DNA of 17,449 bases from an uncultured Collinsella sp. GTDB lineage: Bacteria > Actinomycetota > Coriobacteriia > Coriobacteriales > Coriobacteriaceae. Where the stretch lies: NCBI GenBank assembly GCA_900550785.1, contig URTL01000028.1, positions 1 to 17,449 on the forward strand, read 5' to 3'. The notes under the pieces are model-generated. The model worked only from the letters and a program-made list of their open reading frames with translations, ran no database searches and was not told the origin of the DNA. Positions 7,470 through 15,726 of the stretch are shown piece after piece (position 1 is the first letter of the stretch; the number at the start of each line of letters is the position of its first letter). Made by a program: the position numbers and the translations under genes.

Positions 7470-8492
7470 ATGACGGCAAGCGACGCGACCGCGACAATTA
7501 AAAAGGGAAGTTCGGAGCCCAGTTTCGATAAAACGGCTCAGCGCATCCTCAACCTTTTCTTTGTGCTCAACAGCTCCCCCGAACCGCTGACGACCGAGCA
7601 GATCGTCTTGGATTCCGACCTGGGATATGGCTCGGGCAACATCGACTCGGATAAGCGCAAGTTTCGGCGCGATCGTGACAAACTGCTCGAGCGTGGCATC
7701 TTAATCAAGGAGGTTCGCCCCGCCGGCGCGCAGGAGACCGAGGAAAGCTCGTGGACAATCGACCGCGAGCACACGTTTGCTGCAGGCGGCCTCATCACCG
7801 CAGACGACGCCGATATCCTGCTCAACGCCATCGACCAGACGCTAGCGACCGGCTCATCCACCTTTACCGCGCCGCTTGCCGATATTCGCTCCAAGATTGC
7901 CTATCTCACCGGTAGGACGACGGTGGACGAAGTACCGATCCGTCGCTCTCCCACCGTCGATGCGGTTTGGAGCGCCTTTGCCGAGCGTTGTGCGCTGCGA
8001 TTTTTATATCAGAACGGACGCGGCGAGCAGAAAGAGCGTACCGTCCGCGTCTACGGCATGTTCGAGCGCGAGGGCGTGGCGTATTTCTGCGGCCTCGACA
8101 ATGCCACCGATGACATCAGGACATTCCGCTGCGACCGTATCGTTCGCGCTTGGCGTCCCTCAAAGGCCTACGCCATCCCCGCGAACTTCAATCTCAACGA
8201 CTATCTGTTCTTTGAATTCGATTTTGCCGACCGACCGCCCGTTGCAGCTACGTTCTCGTTCGCCCCTCAGACGCAGATCGATATGATCAACGGCCTCACG
8301 CGCGGGCGAGGTAAGCTCGCACACACCGATGCAGGATGGACCTGGACCGTTGACGTGCGCGACCTTGAAGCCGCCGCCTCATTTTGCATGGCCCACGCCA
8401 TGGACGGCATGAGGCCCGTGGCCCCAAAATCGCTCAAACAGGCGTGGAACCACCTCATTGAAAGGACGGTGCACAAGCATGCCCGTGCGTAA
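7470..8492 (+). CDS. WYL-domain transcriptional regulator (PafB/PafC-like), first of a pair
   Basis: This is a 340-residue protein. It has a winged helix-turn-helix at about 20-100 (TAQRILNLFFVLNSS, then KRKFRRDRDKLLERGI) and a WYL sensor domain at about 163-235. In place of WYL it carries AYFCGLD (204-210), followed by RTFRCDRI (217-224), and a C-terminal extension (WCX-like) runs to 340. WYL proteins bind a ligand, in PafBC single-stranded DNA, and control transcription. Many actinobacteria carry two adjacent WYL genes, pafB and pafC, that activate DNA-damage genes. The start is supported by GAGG at 7461-7464, five bases upstream. The next WYL gene overlaps its end by 14 bases, so the two are made together and may form a heterodimer. 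Assignment to pafB specifically is uncertain because no proteasome gene is next to it. Confidence 0.85.
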   Translation: MTASDATATIKKGSSEPSFDKTAQRILNLFFVLNSSPEPLTTEQIVLDSDLGYGSGNIDSDKRKFRRDRDKLLERGILIKEVRPAGAQETEESSWTIDREHTFAAGGLITADDADILLNAIDQTLATGSSTFTAPLADIRSKIAYLTGRTTVDEVPIRRSPTVDAVWSAFAERCALRFLYQNGRGEQKERTVRVYGMFEREGVAYFCGLDNATDDIRTFRCDRIVRAWRPSKAYAIPANFNLNDYLFFEFDFADRPPVAATFSFAPQTQIDMINGLTRGRGKLAHTDAGWTWTVDVRDLEAAASFCMAHAMDGMRPVAPKSLKQAWNHLIERTVHKHARA

Positions 8493-9396
8493 ACTCACCA
8501 GCGAGCAGAGGCTCTCGCGCGCCATCGACATCATGGAGGCCCTCTACGCCGCCGGCGAGAGCGGCATGACACGAACCGAGATTTGCAGCCGCTTTGACAT
8601 CACGGGGGCGTCGCTCGACGAGATTCTCGAGATCGTCTCGACGCTCGCGGACCGAGAATCGGGCGCGCGCATCATCTGCGAATGCCACGGAGAGCGTGTG
8701 GTCCTCACCGGTGACGCCGGGCGCGTGCTACCGCTGCGTCTGAGTGCCGCCGAGGGCGCCGTGCTCAACCATGAACTTGAATCGTTGGGGATCGAGCCCC
8801 AGGCGGCAGCTCGGATTCGGCATGCCCTTCTGCCCGAAGAGCTCGGCTATAACCAGCGCGTCTTTGACACCGTCAACCACGGGTCGCACTGGCAGCAGCT
8901 GAGCTGCGCCATTCGGGACGGCGTTCGCTGCCGCATCTCGTATCGCTCGATGGATGACACACAAGCGCGCGAGCGCTTGGTCGACCCCTTGCGCATCACA
9001 ACAAACGGCGACCAAACGTATCTGATTGCCTGGGATGTCGCGGTCGACGAGCAGCGTACCTATCGCATGGATAAAATCGAGGGCCTGGTCTTGACCGACG
9101 ACTCCGTCGTGCGCCACGCACCGGAGCCCGCGACCCTCCACGACTCCCTCGCCCAGGCGGAGCGGAACGCGAAGCTTCTCATGCCGCGCGCCTTGGCAGA
9201 GCGCCTAGACTGGCCCGGCATCATGTCGATTGAACCCAATGGGGCGGACTGCTCAACAGTGAATGTGCGCTACGGCTCCGAACGCTGGCTGTTAAGCCAG
9301 GTAATCGCAGCGGGCGGGGCCATCCGCATCCTGGATGACCCCGCCCTGTCAGAACGTCTGTGCGATATGGCAAAATCCCTCGTCTGTCCGCTTTAG
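8479..9396 (+). CDS. WYL-domain transcriptional regulator (PafC/PafB-like), second of a pair
   Basis: This is a 305-residue protein with an N-terminal winged helix (about 8-80, RLSRAIDIMEALYAAGESG), a middle linker, and a WYL domain at about 138-205. In the WYL domain TYLIAWD (180-186) and RTYRMDKI (193-200) keep the conserved tyrosine and the basic ligand-facing residues. A WCX-like C-terminus follows. ATG at 8479 is preferred, with AAAGGA at 8461-8466, a rather long 12-base spacing. A TTG at 8458 in the same frame would add seven residues and cannot be excluded. The gene overlaps the first WYL gene by 14 bases. Its stop codon TAG (9394-9396) overlaps the dinG stop on the other strand. Confidence 0.85.
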   Translation: MPVRKLTSEQRLSRAIDIMEALYAAGESGMTRTEICSRFDITGASLDEILEIVSTLADRESGARIICECHGERVVLTGDAGRVLPLRLSAAEGAVLNHELESLGIEPQAAARIRHALLPEELGYNQRVFDTVNHGSHWQQLSCAIRDGVRCRISYRSMDDTQARERLVDPLRITTNGDQTYLIAWDVAVDEQRTYRMDKIEGLVLTDDSVVRHAPEPATLHDSLAQAERNAKLLMPRALAERLDWPGIMSIEPNGADCSTVNVRYGSERWLLSQVIAAGGAIRILDDPALSERLCDMAKSLVCPL

Positions 9397-12287
9397 CGGC
9401 GCCGCTCGTGGCGTGCGCGCCACAGCTGTAGATAGTGCCCGATTTGTGCCGATTCGATGCGCTGATAGGAACTCGTGGGCAGCGACGTTAAGAACTTCTT
9501 TCCGTAGCCCTTCGTCACCAGGCGCGGGTCGGCCAGAATCAGCACGCCGCAATCGGTCGACGAGCGGATAAGGCGGCCAGCCGCCTGCTTGCCCTCGAGC
9601 ACCGCCTCGGGCAGCGAATAGCGCGCCCAAGCGCGGTCTTCGCGCAGATTGCGCTCGCATGAGAGCGGGTCTGTGGGGCTCGAGAACGGCAGCTTGGGGA
9701 TGATGACGCAGCGCAGCGTCTCGCCGCTGGCGTCAAACCCTTCCCAAAAGGCCTTAAGCGCAAAGAGCGACGAGGTCGGTTCGTTGATAAACCGATCGCG
9801 CAGGCGACGAGGAGACGAGTTACGCTGCTGGCAGTTGAGTTCCAGACCCGCACGAGCCATCTTGGGCTCGACGCGAGCGTACAGCTCCTCCATGTCACGC
9901 CTGTTGGTGAACAGCGTGAGCACCGAGCCGCCCATGGCGAGATGAGCGTCGACCAGCACACGCTCGAGCGCCGAAAGATAGCCTTCGCGGTCGCGCGGAT
10001 CGGGGATATCGCCCGCAACGACTACAGCCATGTTCGAATCGAAGTCGTAGCTCGAGTCCAAGTGCAACGATGAGGATGTTGAAGCACCGATGCGATCGAG
10101 GCCGACCGCGTGGTTAAAGTGTTCAAAGCTTTTGGACACCGTCATGGTCGCCGAGGCAAAGATAGCCGTGTGAACCTCGGGCAGCCACTCGGTTGCCAAG
10201 GCCTCGCCAATGTCGATGCGCTCTGCGGTCATTGACTCTCCGCCGGCACGCAACCTGCGATTGACCTGCAGCGAATACACGTAGTGTTCATCGGTGCCGT
10301 CAATGATGAGTTTGAGGTTCTCGGCCAGCTCGTGCAAGCGGCGCGAGATATCACCCAGGTCGACAACAACCTCGGGCTTGTCGGCGGCGACGGTCTGCAC
10401 CAGCGCGTCTACGCTTTTATCCGCCTGGTCCAGCGCATCAATTGCGGTATGGGCCGACTGCAAAAAATCGTGCCAGTCATCCGACTCGCGCAGCTCGGGG
10501 CCAATCCACAGATTCGCGTTATCGTAGCTCCCACGGGCGCGACGGCCGAGCTCGCGCACACCATCGAACACATCGGCAATCGCCATGCTCGCGCGGGCAA
10601 CCGTCGACGTCGCTTTGGCGGTGAGTCCCAGGTAGAGCGTGGAGCCCTCGGAAGTGGCCAGGTCACGGGAAACTTGACTCAGCGCGCCGGCACTCGACCC
10701 ACCCAAGCGCTCAAACAGCACGCGCGACTCATCTGCCGAAACCACGCGCGCCCATTGGCGACGGGCCTCACGCTCGATGGAATGGGCCTCGTCGACCACC
10801 CAGTGACGAATCGGAGGCAAAATCCTTCCCTCGGCGGCCACGTTGCGGAACAGCAGGGAATGGTTGGTGACCACCACGTCGGCATGTGCCGCTCGGCGGC
10901 GCGCCCCGTGGACCAGGCATTTGTCAGGGAAGAACGGACACAGACGACGAGCACACTCGCGCGAAGCCGTCGTAAAGTCGGGACGGTTGACGCTGCGCCA
11001 GCGAATGCCGAGCGAATCGAGGTCGCCATCGGCAGATTGGCACACATACGCCATGATCACCGCAACCGCCGTGAGCGTGTCAGCAGGATCGCGCTTGGTG
11101 GTGATCTCAACCTGACCACGGCTCATGCGCTCGAGCTTGCGTAGACACGGATAGTGGTCATAGCCCTTGAGTGCACAAAACGACAGGCCCCCGTCCAGCT
11201 GTTCGGCGAGCTTTGGCAGCTCATGGTACATAAGCTGGTCGGCAAGATTATTCGATTTGGTCGCGATACCAACCGTGATGTTGTTGCGGCGTGCGGCCTC
11301 GGCAAAAGGCACCAGGTAAGCCATCGATTTGCCGACGCCTGTGCCCGCCTCAATTACACGATGAGTGCCCGTGACCAGCGCATCGCGGACCTCGAGCGCC
11401 ATCGCGATCTGCTCATCACGCGGCTCGTAAGTGGGATACATGCGATTGACCAGGCCACCTGGCGCATAGTCTGCCTCAATCTCCTCACGACTCGGCATCT
11501 TGAGGACCGGCAGTTCGTCGGCGTCCACCCGATCGTCGGCGCGATCGGCCTTGAGAACGTCAGCACGAGCGGCGCTGAGAGAGAAGATAGAACCAGGGTT
11601 CTGCCCTGCCAAGAATGAGAAGATAGGGCGATAGGACCAAGGCACATCCGGATGCATGTCGGCTAGGCGCGCCATGAGGCCCTGGGGCAAGTCGGTAAGC
11701 GCAACCAACAGCACGCGCCACACACCGCACAGGGCATCAACGTCTGCGTTCGCGCGATGCGACACCGAATCGCACCCAAACAAGTCGGCCATAAAAGACA
11801 GCTTGTGCGAGGCCAGGCGCGGAAGCGCGATTCGCGACAGCGCCAGCGAATCGATCCAGATATCACTCACGTTGACGCCGCCCTTGACCGATTCGATGAA
11901 CGACCGGTCAAACGTGGCGTTATGCGCGATAACAGGACAGCCGCCCACAAAGTCGGCGAGTGCCGCGACGGCCTCGACGGCCGACAGAGCATCTGCCACA
12001 TCGGCGTTCGTAATGCTCGTGAGCTCGGTAATCTCGGCGGGAATCAGCTGCTTGGGGTGCACGAAGGTATCGAACCGGTCGACGATCTCGCGGCCCGAAA
12101 GACGGGCAGCCGAGATCTCAATCAGTTCATTGTCCTGCACCGAAAGACCCGTGGTTTCGGTATCGAGGACGATAACATCTTCCTCGATGAGACCAAACGA
12201 TTGGGTTTTGGCACGCTCGGCAAGCGTGGCATAGGAATCGATGACAAACTGCGGCGTTCCCGACGAAACAGCGTCCTCGATTAGCAT
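9393..12287 (-). CDS. dinG: DinG-family exonuclease-helicase
   Basis: This is a 964-residue protein combining a DnaQ-like 3'-5' exonuclease with an XPD/DinG-type superfamily 2 helicase. The exonuclease motifs are complete: DTETTG (Asp42, Glu44), HNATFD (Asp127) and HRANADVD (His177, Asp182), the DEDDh pattern. The helicase has Walker A AGTGVGKS (314-321), a DEAH box (499-502) and motif VI QAAGRLIR (901-908). Four cysteines, C381, C445, C450 and C457, occupy the place of the Fe-S cluster ligands of DinG and XPD. The role inferred from the family is unwinding of R-loops, D-loops or forked DNA in repair and replication restart. ATG overlaps the ddl stop (ATGCTAA), which implies translational coupling to ddl; no clear independent ribosome binding site is seen. 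The 3' end overlaps the WYL2 stop by 4 bases. Confidence 0.93.
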   Translation of the reverse strand: MLIEDAVSSGTPQFVIDSYATLAERAKTQSFGLIEEDVIVLDTETTGLSVQDNELIEISAARLSGREIVDRFDTFVHPKQLIPAEITELTSITNADVADALSAVEAVAALADFVGGCPVIAHNATFDRSFIESVKGGVNVSDIWIDSLALSRIALPRLASHKLSFMADLFGCDSVSHRANADVDALCGVWRVLLVALTDLPQGLMARLADMHPDVPWSYRPIFSFLAGQNPGSIFSLSAARADVLKADRADDRVDADELPVLKMPSREEIEADYAPGGLVNRMYPTYEPRDEQIAMALEVRDALVTGTHRVIEAGTGVGKSMAYLVPFAEAARRNNITVGIATKSNNLADQLMYHELPKLAEQLDGGLSFCALKGYDHYPCLRKLERMSRGQVEITTKRDPADTLTAVAVIMAYVCQSADGDLDSLGIRWRSVNRPDFTTASRECARRLCPFFPDKCLVHGARRRAAHADVVVTNHSLLFRNVAAEGRILPPIRHWVVDEAHSIEREARRQWARVVSADESRVLFERLGGSSAGALSQVSRDLATSEGSTLYLGLTAKATSTVARASMAIADVFDGVRELGRRARGSYDNANLWIGPELRESDDWHDFLQSAHTAIDALDQADKSVDALVQTVAADKPEVVVDLGDISRRLHELAENLKLIIDGTDEHYVYSLQVNRRLRAGGESMTAERIDIGEALATEWLPEVHTAIFASATMTVSKSFEHFNHAVGLDRIGASTSSSLHLDSSYDFDSNMAVVVAGDIPDPRDREGYLSALERVLVDAHLAMGGSVLTLFTNRRDMEELYARVEPKMARAGLELNCQQRNSSPRRLRDRFINEPTSSLFALKAFWEGFDASGETLRCVIIPKLPFSSPTDPLSCERNLREDRAWARYSLPEAVLEGKQAAGRLIRSSTDCGVLILADPRLVTKGYGKKFLTSLPTSSYQRIESAQIGHYLQLWRARHERRR

Positions 12288-13246
12288 GCAACGCCCGCTC
12301 GACGAAGTCCCATACGAATCAGACTGTCACAGACCTGTGGGAACGTCATGTCATCGGTGTGGCGAATCTCATCCGGATACAGCGACGTATCGGTCATGCC
12401 GGGAATCGTGTTGGTCTCGAGGATGACGGGGCCATCCTCGCTCACGATAAAGTCGCTGCGCGAAATGCCCAGGCAGCCGAGTGCCTTATGGGCCGCGCAG
12501 GCAAGTTCCTGGGCACGTGCATAGTTTTCGGGGGAAATCTGCGCCGGAATGCGATGGATATCCGTGGGGTCCACATACTTCACGTCCAGATCGTAGAACT
12601 CGCAGTCCTCGGGCTTACGGATCTCAACAATCGGCAGGGCGCGCACGTCATCCTCGCCGTATACGCCGACGGTAATCTCGGTACCCTCGATGCACTTCTC
12701 GACCAGCACTTTGTCGCCGTACTCAAACGCCTTGGCGATTGCCGCGGGTAGCTCGGAGGGCTCATGGACCAGAGAGATGCCATAGCTGGAGCCGTTGACG
12801 GCGGGCTTTACAAAGCACCGCTCGCCACAAATCTCGACGATACGATCGATATCGACCTCGTCGCCCGCCTCAAGCGCCAGGCCGGGGGCAATGGGGATGC
12901 CCGCCTTGGCATACAGAAGCTTTGAAACCTCTTTATCGGCGCCACATGCGCTGGCGAGCACGCCTGACGCCGTGTAGGGGATACCCAGCGTCTCCATGGC
13001 CCCCTGCATGGCGCCATCCTCGCCGCCGGCGCCGTGCATGGCGATAAACGCCACGTCGAAGCCACCGGTCGCCATAGTCACCATAAAGTCATCGGCGGCG
13101 GTGTCGAGCAGCTCCACCGAGGTGTAGCCGGCCTCCTTCAGTGCCACCACGACATTCTTTCCAGAATTGAGCGAAATCTCGCGTTCGGCGGAATGGCCGC
13201 CCGCCAAGACCGCTACGTGCATGTTCTCTAGGCTTTTACCCGGCAT
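12281..13246 (-). CDS. ddl: D-alanine--D-alanine ligase
   Basis: This is a 321-residue ATP-grasp enzyme that joins two D-alanines in the cytoplasm to make the dipeptide for peptidoglycan precursors. The N-terminal VAVLAGGHSAERE carries the conserved Glu21. GGEDGAMQG (74-82), GADKEVSK (102-109), FVKPAVNGSSYGIS (145-158) and ETNTIPGMT (277-285, with the metal-binding Glu and Asn) match the family. Its length and omega-loop region (FYDLDVKY) fit D-Ala-D-Ala ligases rather than the longer VanA-type D-lactate ligases. The start at 13246 is supported by GGAGGAG (13254-13260) seven bases upstream; Met9 has no such site. The gene is divergent from rlmN, 85 bases away, and its stop overlaps the dinG start. 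Confidence 0.95.
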   Translation of the reverse strand: MPGKSLENMHVAVLAGGHSAEREISLNSGKNVVVALKEAGYTSVELLDTAADDFMVTMATGGFDVAFIAMHGAGGEDGAMQGAMETLGIPYTASGVLASACGADKEVSKLLYAKAGIPIAPGLALEAGDEVDIDRIVEICGERCFVKPAVNGSSYGISLVHEPSELPAAIAKAFEYGDKVLVEKCIEGTEITVGVYGEDDVRALPIVEIRKPEDCEFYDLDVKYVDPTDIHRIPAQISPENYARAQELACAAHKALGCLGISRSDFIVSEDGPVILETNTIPGMTDTSLYPDEIRHTDDMTFPQVCDSLIRMGLRRAGVAC

Positions 13247-13331
13247 GGGCAGACTCCTCCTCTATAATTCCTGCAGCTGATACCATATTGTAGCGATACA
13301 CTCTACGTTTCCCCAAAATCGAAAGGCTTCC

Positions 13332-14384
13332 ATGAATCCCAGGACTAAATCTCAAGACATTCGCGACTTGAGCCAAAACGATATTCGCGAACTTGTCGCC
13401 GAACTCGGCCAACCCGCTTTTCGCGCAAAGCAGCTCATCGAATGGGTTTTTGAGAAGAACGTTTGTTCGTTTGATGACATGACCAACCTTCCCAAGGCCT
13501 TCCGCGAGCAGCTGAAGGAGGCATTTGCCTTCGACACGCCGACCGAGCTCGCCAAGCAGGTGTCTAAGGATGGCTCTCGTAAATACCTACTCGAGTACCA
13601 CGACGGTATCTCCGTCGAGACCGTCGGCATGCCTCGTCGCAACAAGCTGTCTGTCTGCGTATCTACCCAAGCCGGCTGTGGTATGGGCTGCGCTTTTTGC
13701 GCTACCGGTCTGAACGGCCTCAAGCGCTCACTGACCGCTCAAGAGATCGTTGACCAGGTACTCCACGTTTCCAACGACTTTGGCGAGCGCGCGACGAGCG
13801 TAGTTTTCATGGGCCAGGGTGAGCCTTTCGCCAACTACGACGAGGTCCTCAAGGCACTGCGTATTCTTAATGACCCCGATGGAATCGGTATTGGAGCACG
13901 TCATCTCACTGTCTCCACCAGCGGCGTCATTCCTGGTATTCGCAAGTTTGCCGACATTCCCGAGCAGTTCACGCTCGCCGTCTCGCTGCACTCTGCCATT
14001 CAGTCCACGCGCAATAAGCTCATGCCGGGCGTTAAGAAGTACACGCTTTTGCGCCTTCACGAGGCCCTTCAGCTCTACACCGAAAAGACCGGCCGCCGTC
14101 CGACATACGAATACGCCATGATCGAGGGCGTCAATGACACCAACCCCGAGATGCAGGCGCTCTGCGACTTCTGCGAGGGCACGCTGTGCCACGTCAACCT
14201 GATCCAGCTCAACGATATCGAGGGCAGTCCTCTCAAACCGTCACCGATTCATAAGGTTGAAGACCTTCAGCGTCGTCTTGAGTCCCGTGGCATTGAGACC
14301 ACGATCCGTAACTCTCGCGGCAACGATATCGACGCTGCTTGCGGCCAACTCAAGCAGCGCTTCAAGGTTCAGAAGAACGCGTAG
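13332..14384 (+). CDS. rlmN: 23S rRNA (adenine-2503-C2) methyltransferase RlmN
   Basis: This is a 350-residue radical SAM enzyme that methylates C2 of A2503 in the peptidyl-transferase centre of 23S rRNA; in some bacteria it also methylates A37 of certain tRNAs. The [4Fe-4S] cysteines form CxxxCxxC at C116, C120 and C123. GQGEP (161-165) and TVSTSG (193-198) are the SAM-binding signatures. C337 in DAACGQL is the mechanistic cysteine that is methylated in the enzyme, and C109 sits at the position of the second conserved cysteine, so all catalytic residues are present. The start has AAAGG (13322-13326) five bases upstream. The gene is transcribed alone and is followed by a parS-like site and a strong hairpin. 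Confidence 0.97.
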   Translation: MNPRTKSQDIRDLSQNDIRELVAELGQPAFRAKQLIEWVFEKNVCSFDDMTNLPKAFREQLKEAFAFDTPTELAKQVSKDGSRKYLLEYHDGISVETVGMPRRNKLSVCVSTQAGCGMGCAFCATGLNGLKRSLTAQEIVDQVLHVSNDFGERATSVVFMGQGEPFANYDEVLKALRILNDPDGIGIGARHLTVSTSGVIPGIRKFADIPEQFTLAVSLHSAIQSTRNKLMPGVKKYTLLRLHEALQLYTEKTGRRPTYEYAMIEGVNDTNPEMQALCDFCEGTLCHVNLIQLNDIEGSPLKPSPIHKVEDLQRRLESRGIETTIRNSRGNDIDAACGQLKQRFKVQKNA

Positions 14385-14400
14385 GGGAGACCAACCTAAA

Positions 14401-14416
14401 CGTTTCATGTGAAACA
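14401..14416. promoter_or_regulatory. Near-consensus parS site downstream of rlmN
   Basis: CGTTTCATGTGAAACA differs from the parS consensus TGTTTCACGTGAAACA at two positions, the first base and one central base. It lies 17 bases after the rlmN stop and 2.1 kb from the perfect parS cluster. It may be a weaker ParB loading site or a decayed one. Confidence 0.6.
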
Positions 14417-14419
14417 TCG

Positions 14420-14455
14420 AACAGCCCCGGTTGCTTAATTGCAACCGGGGCTGTT
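14420..14455 (+). terminator. Terminator of rlmN
   Basis: AACAGCCCCGGTTGC (14420-14434) and its perfect complement (14441-14455) form a 15-bp stem with a 6-base loop. The T-tract is short (TT then CATAT), so the element relies on the very stable stem. Confidence 0.85.
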
Positions 14456-14514
14456 TCATATCTATCGCTAATTCGCATCGAGCGATTGTTCAACAACTTT
14501 TTCGAAAGAAATAG

Positions 14515-14548
14515 GGGGTCCTTGTTCTGGCGTTCAGACAAGGACCCC
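14515..14548 (-). terminator. Terminator of the rsmG-parA-parB-membrane protein block
   Basis: GGGGTCCTTGT (14515-14525) and ACAAGGACCCC (14538-14548) form an 11-bp perfect stem with a 12-base loop. It lies 28 bases past the stop of the last gene. On the minus strand it is followed by CTATTTCTTT, a loose T-tract. It sits face to face with the rlmN terminator. Confidence 0.8.
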
Positions 14549-14576
14549 TTAAAAAAGGCTAGTAATTGTTAGGTAC

Positions 14577-14831
14577 CTAAAAGCCTACATTTTCCCATTG
14601 ATGGTTAACCCAATCTTGATTAATCTTGGGATTCTTAGTTACCTGAGCTGTACGCATAGCGACATCCTCAGTCATAACATCCATTTTCTTTTTGGACGTA
14701 TCGACGATATCTTGCGCTCCGCGAAGCAGACGACCACGCAATTCATCGTCTGTTGCGATCTTAAATCCCGCAAACGCACCAACGGCTACAGTTGCAGCCA
14801 AAGCAAGAGCAGTCAGAACTTTATTCTTCAT
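14577..14831 (-). CDS. Small membrane-anchored protein downstream of parB, function unknown
   Basis: This is an 84-residue protein with an N-terminal hydrophobic helix (about 5-25, VLTALALAATVAVGAFAGF) that may be a membrane anchor or an uncleaved signal. A charged, mainly helical tail follows (DDELRGRLLRGAQDIVDTSKK), ending in NHQWENVGF. The layout recalls small YtxH-like membrane proteins, but no diagnostic motif is present. ATG at 14829-14831 is chosen because AGGGAG lies six bases upstream; a TTG 18 bases further up is an alternative. It overlaps the parB end by 11 bases and so is probably translated with parB. The position suggests a role at the membrane linked to segregation or the cell envelope, but the sequence alone does not show it. 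Confidence 0.72.
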   Translation of the reverse strand: MKNKVLTALALAATVAVGAFAGFKIATDDELRGRLLRGAQDIVDTSKKKMDVMTEDVAMRTAQVTKNPKINQDWVNHQWENVGF

Positions 14832-15726
14832 CCTGATCTCCCTGGTCAAATTGAATCATCTCGCCAAGAATGCGAGACAGCTCTTCCTCATCCTTAAACT
14901 CGATCTCGATTTTATTCTTGCCGCGCGAGCTCTTGACGCGAACGTTCGTGTTAAACACCTGACGCAGAACGCGTGCAGCCTTCTTAAAAGACTGAGGCGT
15001 TGCAGGGCGAGGTGTTTTAGGCGTCTCTCCGGCAGAAAACAGTGGGGCAAGATTTTCTGTCGCACGGACAGACAATCCCTCTGCAACAACCTTCTCAGCA
15101 AGATTAATGCGCGCATCTTCATACGGAACCGCAAGAATTGCACGAGCATGACCAGCAGTTAGCTTGCCTTCAAAGATCATATGCTGAACTACCTCTGGAA
15201 GATCAAGCAAGCGCAACGAATTCGTGATTGCGGAACGAGACTTGCTGACAGCCTTTGACAAGGCTTCTTGAGTCATACCGCTCGCATCGATGAGCTGTCG
15301 ATATCCCTTTGCCTCTTCGACGGGGTTAAGGTCAGAGCGCTGAAGGTTTTCAATCAGCGCGAGTGCAAGCATCTGCTCATCATCAACATCTTTAATGATG
15401 ACGGGGAGCTCCTCAAGACCCGCAAGTTTCGAAGCCTGATAACGGCGCTCACCCGCGATAATCTCATAGCCATTACCGTGCTTGCGCACAAGAAGCGGCT
15501 GAAGAACGCCATGCTCCTGAATTGACTCACTCAACTCTCGAAGCTCGGTCTCGTTGAAGTGAATTCGTGGCTGATTTGGGTTCGGAACGATGTCTTCGAT
15601 TGGAAGTTTAGTTTCCGAAGCGGCATTTGATGCTGACGATGCAGATCCGCCAGTCTCATATTCAGCTTCCGAAACCAGTGCATTGAGTCCACGACCCAAG
15701 CCGCCGCGCTTCTTAGGACTAGGCAC
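14821..15726 (-). CDS. parB: Chromosome partitioning protein ParB
   Basis: This is a 301-residue CTP-dependent DNA clamp that loads at parS and spreads to form the partition complex. The N-terminus KKRGGLGRGLNAL is the typical ParA-contacting segment. The ParB/Srx domain (about 40-132) carries GERRYQA (92-98), the CTP-binding and hydrolysis box, and ENLQR (126-130). The helix-turn-helix at about 150-172 (MTQEALSKAVSKSRSAITNS region) recognises parS. A Pro-rich linker (232-246) leads to the C-terminal dimerisation domain (250-290). The start is GTG at 15724-15726, overlapping the parA stop by 8 bases, a sign of coupled translation. Consensus parS sites are present nearby, as expected for a functional system. 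Confidence 0.97.
   Translation of the reverse strand: MPSPKKRGGLGRGLNALVSEAEYETGGSASSASNAASETKLPIEDIVPNPNQPRIHFNETELRELSESIQEHGVLQPLLVRKHGNGYEIIAGERRYQASKLAGLEELPVIIKDVDDEQMLALALIENLQRSDLNPVEEAKGYRQLIDASGMTQEALSKAVSKSRSAITNSLRLLDLPEVVQHMIFEGKLTAGHARAILAVPYEDARINLAEKVVAEGLSVRATENLAPLFSAGETPKTPRPATPQSFKKAARVLRQVFNTNVRVKSSRGKNKIEIEFKDEEELSRILGEMIQFDQGDQDEE

Noticed and set aside
10284..11144. A 286-codon plus-strand open frame inside dinG
   Set aside because: It is antisense to the conserved dinG helicase core, and its translation has no recognisable motif or start signal.
12281..13246. VanA-type D-alanine--D-lactate ligase
   Set aside because: The length and omega-loop region fit an ordinary Ddl, and no vanH, vanX or regulator genes are nearby.
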